A stretch of DNA of 34,737 bases. Source: an uncultured Muribaculaceae bacterium. GTDB lineage: Bacteria > Bacteroidota > Bacteroidia > Bacteroidales > Muribaculaceae. The notes under the pieces are model-generated. The model saw only the letters and a program-made list of their open reading frames with translations. It was not told the origin of the DNA and made no database searches. Location: the NCBI GenBank assembly GCA_945931475.1, contig CAMEPD010000019.1:1-34737 (forward strand), given 5' to 3'. Positions 7,683 to 16,417 of this stretch are shown here, in pieces; positions within the stretch are counted from its first letter, which is position 1; each line of letters starts with the position of its first letter. Position numbers and translations under genes: made by a program.

Positions 7683-7753
7683 AATCGTATCGGGGTTATC
7701 GGGAAACGGTTCAAAGCGGTATGAACATCTCCCGGCTGTCGCACATTATCGTG

Positions 7754-7761
7754 CAAAATTA
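7754..7761 (-). promoter_or_regulatory. Predicted -7 box of the YfhO operon
   Basis: TAATTTTG on the minus strand, with a TTG at 7785-7783 about 21 nt upstream. Predicted start near 7747, leader of about 65 nt to the ATG at 7682. Confidence 0.6.
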
Positions 7762-7794
7762 CGAAAAAAATCGCGGCGGCTGCAATATTTTCGT

Positions 7795-7802
7795 TAACTT
7801 TG
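7795..7802 (+). promoter_or_regulatory. Predicted -7 box of the 7839 gene
   Basis: TAACTTTG on the plus strand, start near 7808. It also rules out translation from the TTG at 7800. Its -33 region overlaps that of the divergent YfhO promoter; no clear TTTG is seen. Confidence 0.5.
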
Positions 7803-7838
7803 CTCACCTTTTGCCCTAATAAGTTGTCTGATGTGCCG

Positions 7839-9503
7839 ATGATTACACCCCGGAAGCCAGAATTCAAGCCCCAGATTTCACCGAACTGCCATGCGAACGC
7901 CCGGCAGTACAGTGTTGCATGGCTGCTTCTGCTTGCCGCTGTGGCAGCGTTTTTCGGGGTCTGGAGCTACACGGTGCCGATTCAGGCCGACGACATAGCA
8001 TTCCAATACTTTCTCCCTCATTTTGAGGAGCGTAACAGCAGCCTGTGGGGTGCTTTTTGGGAGTATTCCCACTGGTTCTGGCTCGATACCAACGGCCGGT
8101 TGGCCAACTTTGTGGCGCCGTTGGCCACAATGTATGTGCCGCGGTGGCTGTTTGCATCGCTCACGGGCGTGGCGACGGCCTGGGTAATGTATGCCGCCAT
8201 CCGCCTGGCGCAGTGGCGCCGCACGGCCGACCCCCGTTTCAACTTCTGCGCGCTGCTGATGATGATGCCGGTGGTGCTGTTCCTTTGGCCCTGGCGCGAC
8301 TATCTGCTCTACCCAGACTACTCGCTCAATTACCTGTATTCCACCGCGTTAAATCTGATATTTCTTATTGTGTGGCTGCGCGCCTTAGAGCGCTGGATGC
8401 CGTTGTGGTGGCTGGTGTGGGCGCTGCCGCTTACCATCGTGACGGGCATGATGCACGAAGGGTTGTCGCTGCCGATGCTCGGCGCCTGCGGCTTAGTGAC
8501 AATATTGAGGCGGCTGCGCATCCCCCCGGCCGCATGGGCCCTCGGCCTTGTTTACCTCGCCGGTACTTTGGTGGTGACTCTGTCGCCCGGCATTTTGGGG
8601 CGCGCGGCCCGCGAGCATGGCGGCACTTCGATTCTCGTTCACGGGTATTATACGCTGATTTACTGTACGTTGCTATGGGCGCTGATTATCACGGCCATGG
8701 TACTTCTGTGGCGTCGCACGAGTCGCCGGCGCATGGCGGCACTGCTCCGCACGCCGGTGTTCGCCACAGCGGCGCTCAACGCCTTAGCCGGAGCGGCAAT
8801 CTGTTTCATTTTCGACGAAGCCACGCCGCGCTACGGCTGGCTCACGCAGGTTTTCTCCACCATCTCGCTTTTGCAGATTTGGCGTGAATTCGCCTGGAGG
8901 TCAGAGCGTTGCAAACGCCGCCTACTGATGTGGGGAGCGGCCGCGGGGCTGCTCACCGCCATACCGGCCGGCCTCACTGTCGCCGACGCCCGGGCCGTGG
9001 CCCGAGAGGACCGGCTGATTCGCCACAAGCTTGAATCCCTCCCCGATGGCACCTTCTATTTCGACGTGAGCACCGCCGCCGACGCCTCTCCGCTGATTAT
9101 GGGAAACACATTCCGGGGAATGTGGAAGAGCCACTTCCAGCACGCCTGCTACAACCTCGGGCTCAGCGTCGACGAGGCGCGGGCAGTCGTTCCGGTGGTA
9201 CTGAAGGGATTCCGCTTCGCCTCGCCGCTCCCCGGCAACGCGCACGTGGCCCGTATCAGCGGGTACCTCATCGGCGACGTGATTCCGCGCAAAATCGAGG
9301 GACTCGAATTCCGCGCCACCGCGCTCGAGCTGACCCTTGACGACGGATCGCGCGTCACCCGTTACTTCGCGGCCTACCCATTCCGCGCCGGAGGCCGCAC
9401 CTACTTCCTCTACGGGACCGAGCGGCTGCTGCCGCCCGACGTCCGCAGTATTGATTTCCCTGAAAATGAAAAACTTAACAAGTTCGTTCCGCTCCCCGAA
9501 TAA
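7839..9503 (+). CDS. Polytopic membrane protein, DUF6056-like, possible GT-C glycosyltransferase
   Basis: 554 aa from the ATG at 7839 (MITPRKPEF). The same frame opens earlier from a TTG at 7800, but that codon lies in the -7 box. The first span (VAWLLLLAAVAAFFGVWSY) is followed by a loop with ADDIAFQYFLP and SHWFWLDTNGRLANF, then about nine hydrophobic segments and a soluble C-terminal domain of about 170 residues. The acidic first loop followed by NGR and many spans recalls DUF6056 and other GT-C-type proteins; this is by general resemblance only. The 3' end overlaps the next gene by 38 nt, so the two are translationally coupled and may act together on an envelope glycan. Confidence 0.75.
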   Translation: MITPRKPEFKPQISPNCHANARQYSVAWLLLLAAVAAFFGVWSYTVPIQADDIAFQYFLPHFEERNSSLWGAFWEYSHWFWLDTNGRLANFVAPLATMYVPRWLFASLTGVATAWVMYAAIRLAQWRRTADPRFNFCALLMMMPVVLFLWPWRDYLLYPDYSLNYLYSTALNLIFLIVWLRALERWMPLWWLVWALPLTIVTGMMHEGLSLPMLGACGLVTILRRLRIPPAAWALGLVYLAGTLVVTLSPGILGRAAREHGGTSILVHGYYTLIYCTLLWALIITAMVLLWRRTSRRRMAALLRTPVFATAALNALAGAAICFIFDEATPRYGWLTQVFSTISLLQIWREFAWRSERCKRRLLMWGAAAGLLTAIPAGLTVADARAVAREDRLIRHKLESLPDGTFYFDVSTAADASPLIMGNTFRGMWKSHFQHACYNLGLSVDEARAVVPVVLKGFRFASPLPGNAHVARISGYLIGDVIPRKIEGLEFRATALELTLDDGSRVTRYFAAYPFRAGGRTYFLYGTERLLPPDVRSIDFPENEKLNKFVPLPE

Positions 9504-11325
9504 AATACTGAGCCGCATTCTCCCGGCGCTCGCGGCCCCGCTGCGCCGCAATATGCCGATGGTGCTGGCCATCACGCTGATGCTTGCGCTGCCGCCGTTT
9601 GTGCTCGCTGCCGCCACATGGTCGCCGTTGCGGAAAATGATGTTAGCCGCTCTGGCTCAGGGATTTGTGTACGCTTACCTCGCCGCGGCCCTGACCACGG
9701 TCACACGCCGTTGGGTCGGAGTGGTGCTGATGTCAGTTGCCGGGGTGCTGTCGTGGCTTGTGTGTCAACCGATTATCTTCGCAAGCCAGGCATTTTCGCC
9801 AACCACACTTTTGCTCGTGCTCGAAACCGACGCGCGCGAGACCGGCAGTTTCGCCCACCAGTTCGTCACCCCGTTGAAATGCGTGGGGTCGGTGCTCCTG
9901 GCGGCGTGGATTGCCCTGTTGCCGTGGCTCTGCCGAGTGGCGGTCAATTGGCTGAAAATCAGAATAAAGCGCAGCATCCGCACGGCCATTCTGCTGCTGT
10001 GCGTGCCGGTATTCATCTTCGGCGCATACCGCCTTGTCGACCTTTACCGCAACTTCTTGGTGCGCGACCTCACGGCCTTCGAGATGTGGTCGACGCGGCA
10101 GAGCACATGGGTGCCCGATTTCTTCCGCGGCACCGAGGTGTCGGTGGGCGACGCCTTCACCGTGGTACCGTACTCATTATGGGGACTTTACCTGAATCTG
10201 CATCAGTTGCCCGAATGGGAGGCAGTGCAGGGCGGCGTCATAGCCGCCGACATCCCGCGCTCGGCCGAGGCCGACTCGGTCAACGTGGTGGTAATCATCG
10301 GCGAATCGTTCATCAGGGGTCACAGCCCGCTCTACGGCTACCCGCTCGACACCACCCCCTGGATGACGGCTGAAGCCGATTCGGGGCGCTTAGTGCACTT
10401 CACCGACTATATCGCGCCGGCCAACCTGACGTCGGTATCGCTGCGCAACGTACTGAACCTCAATTCGGTAGGCGACGGCGAGGAGTGGTACCGCAGCGCC
10501 TACTTCCCGTTGGTGGCCCGGCGCGCCGGATGGAAGGTAAACCTTTTTGACAATCAGATAGTCAAGCCCAAATACGTGGTGGATGTGCAGTTAGCGTCGA
10601 TAGTGCGCAATCCCGACCTCTCGCACGAGTTTTACTGTCTGACCAACGATTCAATCGACCCCTTCGACGGCGACTTCCTCGACCGCGTCGAGCGGAAGTA
10701 CCCCTTCGACGGCACAGTTGGCAACTTCGACATATATCACCTTTACGGTCAGCACTTTGCACCTGCCGAACGCTATCCGCTCGGCAGCCGGTTCGACCGC
10801 TGGACGGGCGATTCTCTCCCCTACGACCGGCCATGGTTCACCCCCGAAAAGCGGCTGATGGTGGCGCAATACGACAATGCCACGCTCTACAACGACTGGG
10901 TAATTTCAAGAATAGCAGCACGTTATAAAGGAACTCCGACCATATTTGTGTATTTTTCGGACCACGGAGAGGAGATGTACGATGCATCGGACATAGCCTG
11001 TCGCAACGAACCGTCGGGCGACATGGCCGGCTGGCTCGGGCGCCAGTTCGCCATACCGCTGTTTATCTTTGTGAATGATGATTACGCGGCGCTGCGCCCC
11101 GAAGTTTGGAGCCGAATCGGCCAGTCGGCCGCACGCCCCGGTATGCTCGACAATATCGGCCAGACAGTGCTGAATCTCGCCGGTGTCACCACACCCCTCT
11201 ATTACCGCGCGAACCGCGACATCACGGCGCCGCAGTACGCCTGTCCGCCACGCCTCACCGTTACGCGCCGACTCAATTTCGACTCGATATGCAGCCGCGT
11301 AAACACCGGAAACAGAGGGAAATAG
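9466..11325 (+). CDS. EptA-like phosphoethanolamine transferase (sulfatase superfamily)
   Basis: 619 aa from the ATG at 9466 (MKNLTSSFRSPNK); the frame is open further upstream but that part lies within the preceding gene. About five N-terminal spans (residues 25-195) precede a periplasmic alkaline-phosphatase-fold domain. Metal and active-site motifs are visible: E280 in IIGESFIRGHSPLYGYP, the TTP segment at 296-298 holding the likely threonine nucleophile, and D499-H500-G501-E502 (YFSDHGEEMYD). Such enzymes move phosphoethanolamine from phosphatidylethanolamine to lipid A or another glycan, which can lower sensitivity to cationic peptides. The acceptor here is not known. Its TAG stop forms part of a hairpin shared with the convergent permease gene. 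Confidence 0.88.
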   Translation: MKNLTSSFRSPNKILSRILPALAAPLRRNMPMVLAITLMLALPPFVLAAATWSPLRKMMLAALAQGFVYAYLAAALTTVTRRWVGVVLMSVAGVLSWLVCQPIIFASQAFSPTTLLLVLETDARETGSFAHQFVTPLKCVGSVLLAAWIALLPWLCRVAVNWLKIRIKRSIRTAILLLCVPVFIFGAYRLVDLYRNFLVRDLTAFEMWSTRQSTWVPDFFRGTEVSVGDAFTVVPYSLWGLYLNLHQLPEWEAVQGGVIAADIPRSAEADSVNVVVIIGESFIRGHSPLYGYPLDTTPWMTAEADSGRLVHFTDYIAPANLTSVSLRNVLNLNSVGDGEEWYRSAYFPLVARRAGWKVNLFDNQIVKPKYVVDVQLASIVRNPDLSHEFYCLTNDSIDPFDGDFLDRVERKYPFDGTVGNFDIYHLYGQHFAPAERYPLGSRFDRWTGDSLPYDRPWFTPEKRLMVAQYDNATLYNDWVISRIAARYKGTPTIFVYFSDHGEEMYDASDIACRNEPSGDMAGWLGRQFAIPLFIFVNDDYAALRPEVWSRIGQSAARPGMLDNIGQTVLNLAGVTTPLYYRANRDITAPQYACPPRLTVTRRLNFDSICSRVNTGNRGK

Positions 11326-11339
11326 CCCCGAAAGGGCTA
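11323..11339. terminator. Hairpin in the convergent gene junction containing both stop codons
   Basis: TAGCCC (11323-11328), loop CGAAA, GGGCTA (11334-11339). The first TAG is the stop of the transferase gene and the complement of the last CTA is the stop of the permease gene. No T-run follows on either side, so termination is uncertain. Confidence 0.5.
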
Positions 11340-12539
11340 CGGGCGGAAATAACGGCGCACACGCCCCAAAATCGACATATACCCCAACAAAGTGATGGCG
11401 GCGATGATGGCGAAGCCCACTAACAGCGTGGGCCACAACGATGTAGCACCCACCGAAGCCGATTCGAGCCGCTCCTCCCAGAGCCATGCGCCCACGCCCG
11501 TCAAAGTGGCGGCCACAATGTACACCGCGCCGTTTATCCAGCTGATTATCGGGAAATAAGCGCGCGCCACGCTCTGCGGCGAGTAGCCCAGAAGCATCAA
11601 GTCGCTGAGTTTACGGCGGTTCTTCTGCAGCAGCAACGCCAGCGACAGCACCAGGATAAAGAATGCGAGCAGCGAAATCACGGCACCCACGGTTATGACG
11701 ATGCCCGTCACCACCGTTAGGAAATAGCCTGCGCGCGATGAGTTTTCCTTGTCGCCGGCCACTTCATATCCATGACTTTCAATGAATTGTCGCACCTCAG
11801 GCGCACCGGGATTCTCCACCTCGACAATCAGCCGCGAGGGATTGGCGCCGGCCTTGGCGGAATCGCCGAAATTGCTGTTGGCCCAGGTCATGAACGACTC
11901 GGGCACCGCGATAGTGTTGAAGCGCGACGAGAAACCCACGATGCGGCCGGGGTAGGTGGCCATGCGGCCATTGCCGGCGAGGCTGATGTTGAGCGGCACC
12001 TTGTTGATGACCCCTTCGCTGAGCTGCGGCAGCCCGCGCGACGAGGCGAACCCGAAGTTGTAGAGCGCCAGGTAATCCTTTGATACAATGATAGGTATCT
12101 CGGGGTGCTCGGGGTCAAAGCGCCATCCTGAGGGACGCACGTCGAAGAATTCGTCGGGAATCGATTCGAAGAAGAGGAAAGTGCTCATGCCGCGGCCCCC
12201 GAAGTCGATAGAGGCCGACACATTGAATTCGGCATTCGAGAAGCGACCCACACGGCGCGTCCAGGGCTGCGCCTCAAGCTCTGAAATCATCTCTGGCGTG
12301 AAGCCCGATTGTGCCCCCGTCACGGTGCCGAGCGACGACACCTGGGGCGAGAGCACCAGGTAGTCGCGGTTGATAAACGCGTCAGAATCAGTGTCGAACG
12401 ACGACCGCACATCGCGGTAGAACTGAATGGCACACATCACAATCGCCAGCCCCACGAGGTTGGCGAGAGCATAGCCCAAAAGCTGACCGGTAGAGATGTT
12501 GCGGCGCAGCAGGCGGCCTGTAATATTAGCGTATGACAT
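11337..12539 (-). CDS. FtsX-like ABC transporter permease
   Basis: 400 aa with the MacB/FtsX layout: one N-terminal span (LLGYALANLVGLAIVMCAI, about 20-40), a periplasmic domain of about 230 residues, then three C-terminal spans (about 270-300, 330-352, 365-388). Single-copy permeases of this type are mechanotransmitters or move lipoproteins and peptides rather than pumping small solutes; the substrate here cannot be told. Its ATG (12539-12537) overlaps the ATPase stop by one base (TGATG), so the two are translationally coupled. Confidence 0.85.
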   Translation of the reverse strand: MSYANITGRLLRRNISTGQLLGYALANLVGLAIVMCAIQFYRDVRSSFDTDSDAFINRDYLVLSPQVSSLGTVTGAQSGFTPEMISELEAQPWTRRVGRFSNAEFNVSASIDFGGRGMSTFLFFESIPDEFFDVRPSGWRFDPEHPEIPIIVSKDYLALYNFGFASSRGLPQLSEGVINKVPLNISLAGNGRMATYPGRIVGFSSRFNTIAVPESFMTWANSNFGDSAKAGANPSRLIVEVENPGAPEVRQFIESHGYEVAGDKENSSRAGYFLTVVTGIVITVGAVISLLAFFILVLSLALLLQKNRRKLSDLMLLGYSPQSVARAYFPIISWINGAVYIVAATLTGVGAWLWEERLESASVGATSLWPTLLVGFAIIAAITLLGYMSILGRVRRYFRP

Positions 12540-13195
12540 CAGAGGTGTATAATTTTCGGATTATTGAGCGCCAGGTGGTTACCCACCGAAGTGGCGATGA
12601 CCGAGGCCTCCCGGGCGGAGGCACTCTCGGTAACCAGCGCTGCCACGGCGGCATTGTTGCGGGCGTCGAGGTGGCTCACCGGCTCGTCGAGGATTATGAA
12701 ATCGAAGGGCTGAACCAGAGCGCGGATTACCGCCACGCGCTGCTGCTGACCCACCGAGAGGTAGGCCGCCAAGGTGTCGGCTTTGTTCTCCACCTCGAGG
12801 TGCTCGAGCATACGGCGTATCTCGGCCTCGGTGCAGCAGTCGGTCAAGCGATTCTTTATCAATATGTTGTCCATCACCGACAGCTCGGGGAAGAGGCGCA
12901 TTTCCTGGGGGAGCCACGCCAGGTGACGGCGACGTATGTGGCACCACCGCGCGGTGTCGAACGACCGGATGTTCTCGCCATCGAAAAGGATATCGCCCTG
13001 ATAATCAGTGCGCACGCCATAGATGAACGAGCAGAGCGAAGTCTTGCCTGTACCCGATTCAGCGGCGATGAGATACTCATCGCCGCGTGAGAGTTCAAGG
13101 TTGTGGAGCCATACCTGCGAACGGCTTACCGGAGGGTCGTTTTCGGCCCCTCGGAACACGTCGGGGAGCAGGCGCTTCAAAGTAATTTTTTCCAT
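12539..13195 (-). CDS. ABC transporter ATP-binding protein with altered motifs
   Basis: 218 aa, partner of the FtsX-like permease. Walker A is AESGTGKT (45-52), with Ala in place of the first Gly but the catalytic Lys/Thr kept. The Q-loop glutamine is in LPQE (Q97), the signature is LSVGQ (146-150) instead of LSGGQ, and Walker B is FIILDEP (D170, E171). Where the switch histidine is expected the sequence reads VIATSVGN, so the histidine seems replaced by serine (S203). The protein probably still binds ATP; hydrolysis may be slow or unusual. There is no recognised symbol. Confidence 0.88.
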   Translation of the reverse strand: MEKITLKRLLPDVFRGAENDPPVSRSQVWLHNLELSRGDEYLIAAESGTGKTSLCSFIYGVRTDYQGDILFDGENIRSFDTARWCHIRRRHLAWLPQEMRLFPELSVMDNILIKNRLTDCCTEAEIRRMLEHLEVENKADTLAAYLSVGQQQRVAVIRALVQPFDFIILDEPVSHLDARNNAAVAALVTESASAREASVIATSVGNHLALNNPKIIHL

Positions 13196-13200
13196 AGCAA

Positions 13201-13216
13201 CGGCCCCGAAGGGCCG
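13201..13216. repeat. Short GC-rich hairpin upstream of the ABC ATPase gene
   Basis: CGGCCC-cgaa-GGGCCG, 6-bp stem, 5 bp upstream of the ATPase start codon. In the mRNA of the minus-strand gene it would sit next to the start codon and could hinder initiation. Confidence 0.6.
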
Positions 13217-13234
13217 AAATTTAATTCATTTTGT

Positions 13235-13317
13235 GGAGTCACAACATATCGCCTGATAGGCCGCGATATGTTGTGACTCCTCAATATTTTGAGAGCAGGT
13301 CACGGCATGCCGCGACC
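13235..13317. repeat. Cluster of three inverted repeats between ABC and DUF4836 genes
   Basis: Arm GGAGTCACAACATATCGC (13235-13252) and its perfect 18-bp complement (13263-13280) flank a 10-nt loop. Then CTCAA-tatt-TTGAG (13280-13293) and GGTCACGGCATGCCGCGACC (13298-13317, near-perfect palindrome). No T-run follows the long stem, so it is not a textbook terminator, though it may stabilise the DUF4836 mRNA 3' end. The last part resembles sequence near 2810-2825. Confidence 0.75.
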
Positions 13318-13333
13318 ATACAATTTGCTTATA

Positions 13334-14857
13334 TCAAAGGACAGAAGAGAGGAGGGTCTCCAGCAGCGGCTTGTCGGAATCCTCAACCTCGAGGGTCATC
13401 GACATCTCGGTATCCTTGGGCAACATGCTCAGTTTCAAGCCGAAATTGAGATTCATCTCGGTGAGAATGGGGCTGTTCTTGGGGAGGTACATCACGAAAG
13501 CGTTGTTCTTGCCCGAGAACATATCGGCCTTGATGGGAGTGCCGCCCTTGTCGGTGAACTCGCGAGTGGCCAGTACCAGGTTGTTGCCGTCGGGCTTGAC
13601 ATAAACCATCGGACCGTCGGGAATCTTGATTTTCAGACCGTTGCCCTCGTAGGGCTCGCAGGAGCTCATCGGAATCTCCGATGCCACGAAAGTATTCTCC
13701 TCCTCGCTGTATTCGTATTCGGTACCGTTGGGGTTGAGGGTCTGCATGAGGGTGCGGATGCCGTCGGTAAAGAGCTGAGCCTTACCGGGTTTGAGCTGTA
13801 CGGCGCAAACGAAATCCCAGTAGGTACTCACATTCGATGCGTTGCACGAGAATGACTGGATGCCCTGTGTGGGACCGGCTCCAATCATCACAGTGCCGTC
13901 AATGGCCTCGAGGTAGGGGTAGACAACGCCCAGCGTTTGGTCGCCGTAAATCTTGCCCAATGCACCGAGCAGCTCGCGCCAGGGTGTGTCGCCTTTGATG
14001 CCCGAGGCGAGCATGGCTACATCATAGTTGTTGAGATATTTGAGCATAGCGGGGTCGATGGCCTTGTTGTAGTTGCCATATCCCTCTACGCTGACGGCTT
14101 TGCCATCCTTGTCGCGGATTCCGGCAATCAGTTCGGCCTTGGCATTGTCGAGGCGGAGTGTGCCGCAGAAGTTCCCCTCGAGCAGTTTGGCAATGGCCTC
14201 GCCGCCCTCTCGCTGCATCTGGGTGCGGACGATAGCGGGCAGATTCTGGCAGGCCACGAAGAAGCCGGCGGCGTTCTCCTCGGCAAAAAGGTCGGCTTTC
14301 CAGCCGGCATCGGCCAGCGAACCCTTTTCGGCGCGGTCGAGCAGGTCGTTGATGCCGATAATCTGCTTGTCGGCGTCCTTGTACGACGATACGGGCGACA
14401 CCACGATGTTGTCGTTCCATGCAATCAGGGGCGAATAGTCGCCGGTGCGCACATAGTTGAAGCCACCGGAGTGCTCCACGCGCAGGTTTTGCTCCTTCAG
14501 GAATGACTCGAACTTACCGGCGTCGGACAGCGAAGCCATAATATAGGCATCGCCTGTGAAAGAGCCGATTACGAAGACACCCGTGAGGTCGACGCTCTCC
14601 GATTCTATAAATTTGCGCATCAGAGCTGTCTCGCTGCCCCCCATGTTGAAGAGCTTGGCGAGCGGGCCGGCGATTTTCACCGTCGAACCGGCGTTCTCGC
14701 AGCCGGCGTTCTCGAGCAGGGCCACAGCGTTGATGCCCGCCACAATGTCGGCATCGCCCGGGATATATTCGAGCGTCTTAGACTTTTTGGAACATGAAGT
14801 CAGCCCCAGACACACTACAGCAAGGGCCAGCAGGATGTAATTTTTCAGGTTTTTCAT
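13334..14857 (-). CDS. DUF4836-like lipoprotein
   Basis: 507 aa from the ATG at 14857-14855 (MKNLKNYILL). An in-frame upstream extension is possible, but this start gives a proper lipoprotein signal peptide with lipobox and cysteine at C22 (LGLTSC) and fits a -7 box at 14898-14891. The rest is a soluble exported domain with repeated beta segments and no catalytic motif I recognise. Features such as YIPGDADIVAGINAVALLE near the N terminus are typical of DUF4836, a Bacteroidetes family of unknown function. It is monocistronic, bounded by the hairpin cluster downstream and a divergent efflux operon upstream. Confidence 0.82.
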   Translation of the reverse strand: MKNLKNYILLALAVVCLGLTSCSKKSKTLEYIPGDADIVAGINAVALLENAGCENAGSTVKIAGPLAKLFNMGGSETALMRKFIESESVDLTGVFVIGSFTGDAYIMASLSDAGKFESFLKEQNLRVEHSGGFNYVRTGDYSPLIAWNDNIVVSPVSSYKDADKQIIGINDLLDRAEKGSLADAGWKADLFAEENAAGFFVACQNLPAIVRTQMQREGGEAIAKLLEGNFCGTLRLDNAKAELIAGIRDKDGKAVSVEGYGNYNKAIDPAMLKYLNNYDVAMLASGIKGDTPWRELLGALGKIYGDQTLGVVYPYLEAIDGTVMIGAGPTQGIQSFSCNASNVSTYWDFVCAVQLKPGKAQLFTDGIRTLMQTLNPNGTEYEYSEEENTFVASEIPMSSCEPYEGNGLKIKIPDGPMVYVKPDGNNLVLATREFTDKGGTPIKADMFSGKNNAFVMYLPKNSPILTEMNLNFGLKLSMLPKDTEMSMTLEVEDSDKPLLETLLSSVL

Positions 14858-14890
14858 ACCTTGGAAGATTGGTTTAGATAAACAGATGCA

Positions 14891-14898
14891 CAAAGATA
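14891..14898 (-). promoter_or_regulatory. Predicted -7 box of the DUF4836 gene
   Basis: TATCTTTG on the minus strand, predicted start near 14884, leader of about 27 nt. No clear -33 box. The 243-bp divergent gap (14858-15100) is otherwise AT-rich with no gene. Confidence 0.5.
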
Positions 14899-14986
14899 TA
14901 CATTTACACAACAATAATAAGATTTAAATGATGTTAAAATTTGGCCCGATATGACAAATATCATATAATGCACTATATTTATTGCG

Positions 14987-14994
14987 TAATTTTG
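14987..14994 (+). promoter_or_regulatory. Predicted -7 box of the RND efflux operon
   Basis: TAATTTTG on the plus strand, start near 15001, leader of about 100 nt. An ATGACAAATATCAT inverted repeat (about 14950-14963) just upstream could be an operator; no regulator gene is adjacent. Confidence 0.5.
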
Positions 14995-15100
14995 CAACCA
15001 AAATACAATAACTATATGTTCTAAGGTATAATACCCCGATTGTTCCGCGCACAATATTGCATTCCAAAAATTAACATCATAAAAATCGCTATTCACACTC

Positions 15101-16375
15101 ATGACAACGAAGAAAAGCATCCGGCTTAATTCTATGTTGGCCCTTTGCGGCGCACTGGCCGCATCGGTGGCTTTAACAGCATGTGGAGGAGGAGCCTCGC
15201 AGTTTGCCATAAACACCGGGGGAACCCCCGAGGTTGATGTTCTGACAGTAGAAAAGGGCAACTCCGACCTGTCGCTCTCATACCCCGCCACCATCAAAGG
15301 TAAGACCGACATCGAAATCCGCCCGCAGGTTTCGGGCTTCATCACACAGGTTCATGTACAGGAGGGACAGCACGTCACCAAGGGGCAGCCTCTGTTCACC
15401 CTCGACCAGGTGACATTCAAGGCTGCCGTAGAGCAGGCTCAGGCCCAGGCCGCAGCCGCTCAGGCCCAGGTTAACGCCGCCGAAGTCGGCGTAAGGAACG
15501 CTCAGCTTCAGCTCAACAACCAGAAATCGCTCTTCGACAAAGGCATCATATCGGAATACACCTACACCCTGGCCCAGAACCAGCTGTCGACAGCTCAGAG
15601 CCAGCTGTCGAGCGCACGCAGCAACCTGGCCACAGCCCAGGCTGCCGTCACCTCGGCACGCAAGAACCTGAGCTACACCGTCATTACCGCTCCGTCGTCG
15701 GGCGTGGTCGGCACCATCCCCAACAAGGAGGGTTCGCTGGCATCGCCCTCGATGCAGGTGCCCCTGACAACAGTCAGCGACAACTCTGACGTATATGCAT
15801 ACTTCTCGCTCAACGAAAAGGACATCCTCGACCTCACCGACGGCGGAAAGCGCTCGCTCGCCGCAGCCATCGATGCCCTGCCTGCCGTGCAGTTGCGCCT
15901 GTCGAACGGCAACATCTACGGCATCACCGGTAAGGTTGCCACCGTGGCCGGCCTCATCGACCAGAACACCGGCGCCGCCAACGTTCGCGCACGCTTCGCC
16001 AACCCCAGCGGAATGCTCGTGAGCGGTTCCACCGGCTCAATCCTTATCCCCCAGCGCGAGGAGAACGTAATACTGATTCCGCAGAAGGCCACCTACGAGG
16101 TGCAGGACAAGCGGTTCGTATACGTGCTCAACGACTCCAACAAGACCGTGCCCACCGCCATCGAAGTGCAGTCGCTCTCCAACGGCAAGGACTACGTGGT
16201 CACCTCGGGCCTCAAACCGGGCCAGCGCATCGTGGTTGAAGGCGTAGGCTCCTCTATCAAGACAGCCGGCATGGAGGTGAAACCCCGCAAGGTGACACTC
16301 CAGCAGGTCGACGCCAAACAGGCTCAGACCGACGCCCAGATGGCCGCTCAGGAGGGCATCAAACCGGCCCAGTAA
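15101..16375 (+). CDS. RND efflux periplasmic adaptor (membrane fusion) lipoprotein
   Basis: 424 aa, AcrA/MexA type. The signal peptide ends in a lipobox with C28 (VALTACGGG), so it is anchored in the inner membrane. A lipoyl half (IEIRPQVSGFITQVHVQEGQHVTKGQPLF, about 68-98) precedes an Ala/Gln-rich alpha-hairpin coiled coil (about 105-185), the second lipoyl half (VITAPSSGVVGTIPNKEGSL), a beta-barrel and the membrane-proximal domain. It links the pump to the outer-membrane channel. The pump gene follows after 42 nt. The coiled coil is rich in AQAQAAAAQAQ-like repeats. Confidence 0.95.
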   Translation: MTTKKSIRLNSMLALCGALAASVALTACGGGASQFAINTGGTPEVDVLTVEKGNSDLSLSYPATIKGKTDIEIRPQVSGFITQVHVQEGQHVTKGQPLFTLDQVTFKAAVEQAQAQAAAAQAQVNAAEVGVRNAQLQLNNQKSLFDKGIISEYTYTLAQNQLSTAQSQLSSARSNLATAQAAVTSARKNLSYTVITAPSSGVVGTIPNKEGSLASPSMQVPLTTVSDNSDVYAYFSLNEKDILDLTDGGKRSLAAAIDALPAVQLRLSNGNIYGITGKVATVAGLIDQNTGAANVRARFANPSGMLVSGSTGSILIPQREENVILIPQKATYEVQDKRFVYVLNDSNKTVPTAIEVQSLSNGKDYVVTSGLKPGQRIVVEGVGSSIKTAGMEVKPRKVTLQQVDAKQAQTDAQMAAQEGIKPAQ

Positions 16376-16417
16376 TTCACCGCACCTCAGTACACTTCCT
16401 CAAAAATTGTACACCGA

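Noticed and set aside
7800-7838. TTG start at 7800 for the membrane protein
   Set aside because: It lies inside the TAACTTTG promoter box; the ATG at 7839 is the first start within the predicted transcript.
9337-9465. Extended start of the EptA-like gene at 9337
   Set aside because: It would overlap the preceding gene by 167 nt and adds a Thr/Ser/Pro-rich segment without family support.
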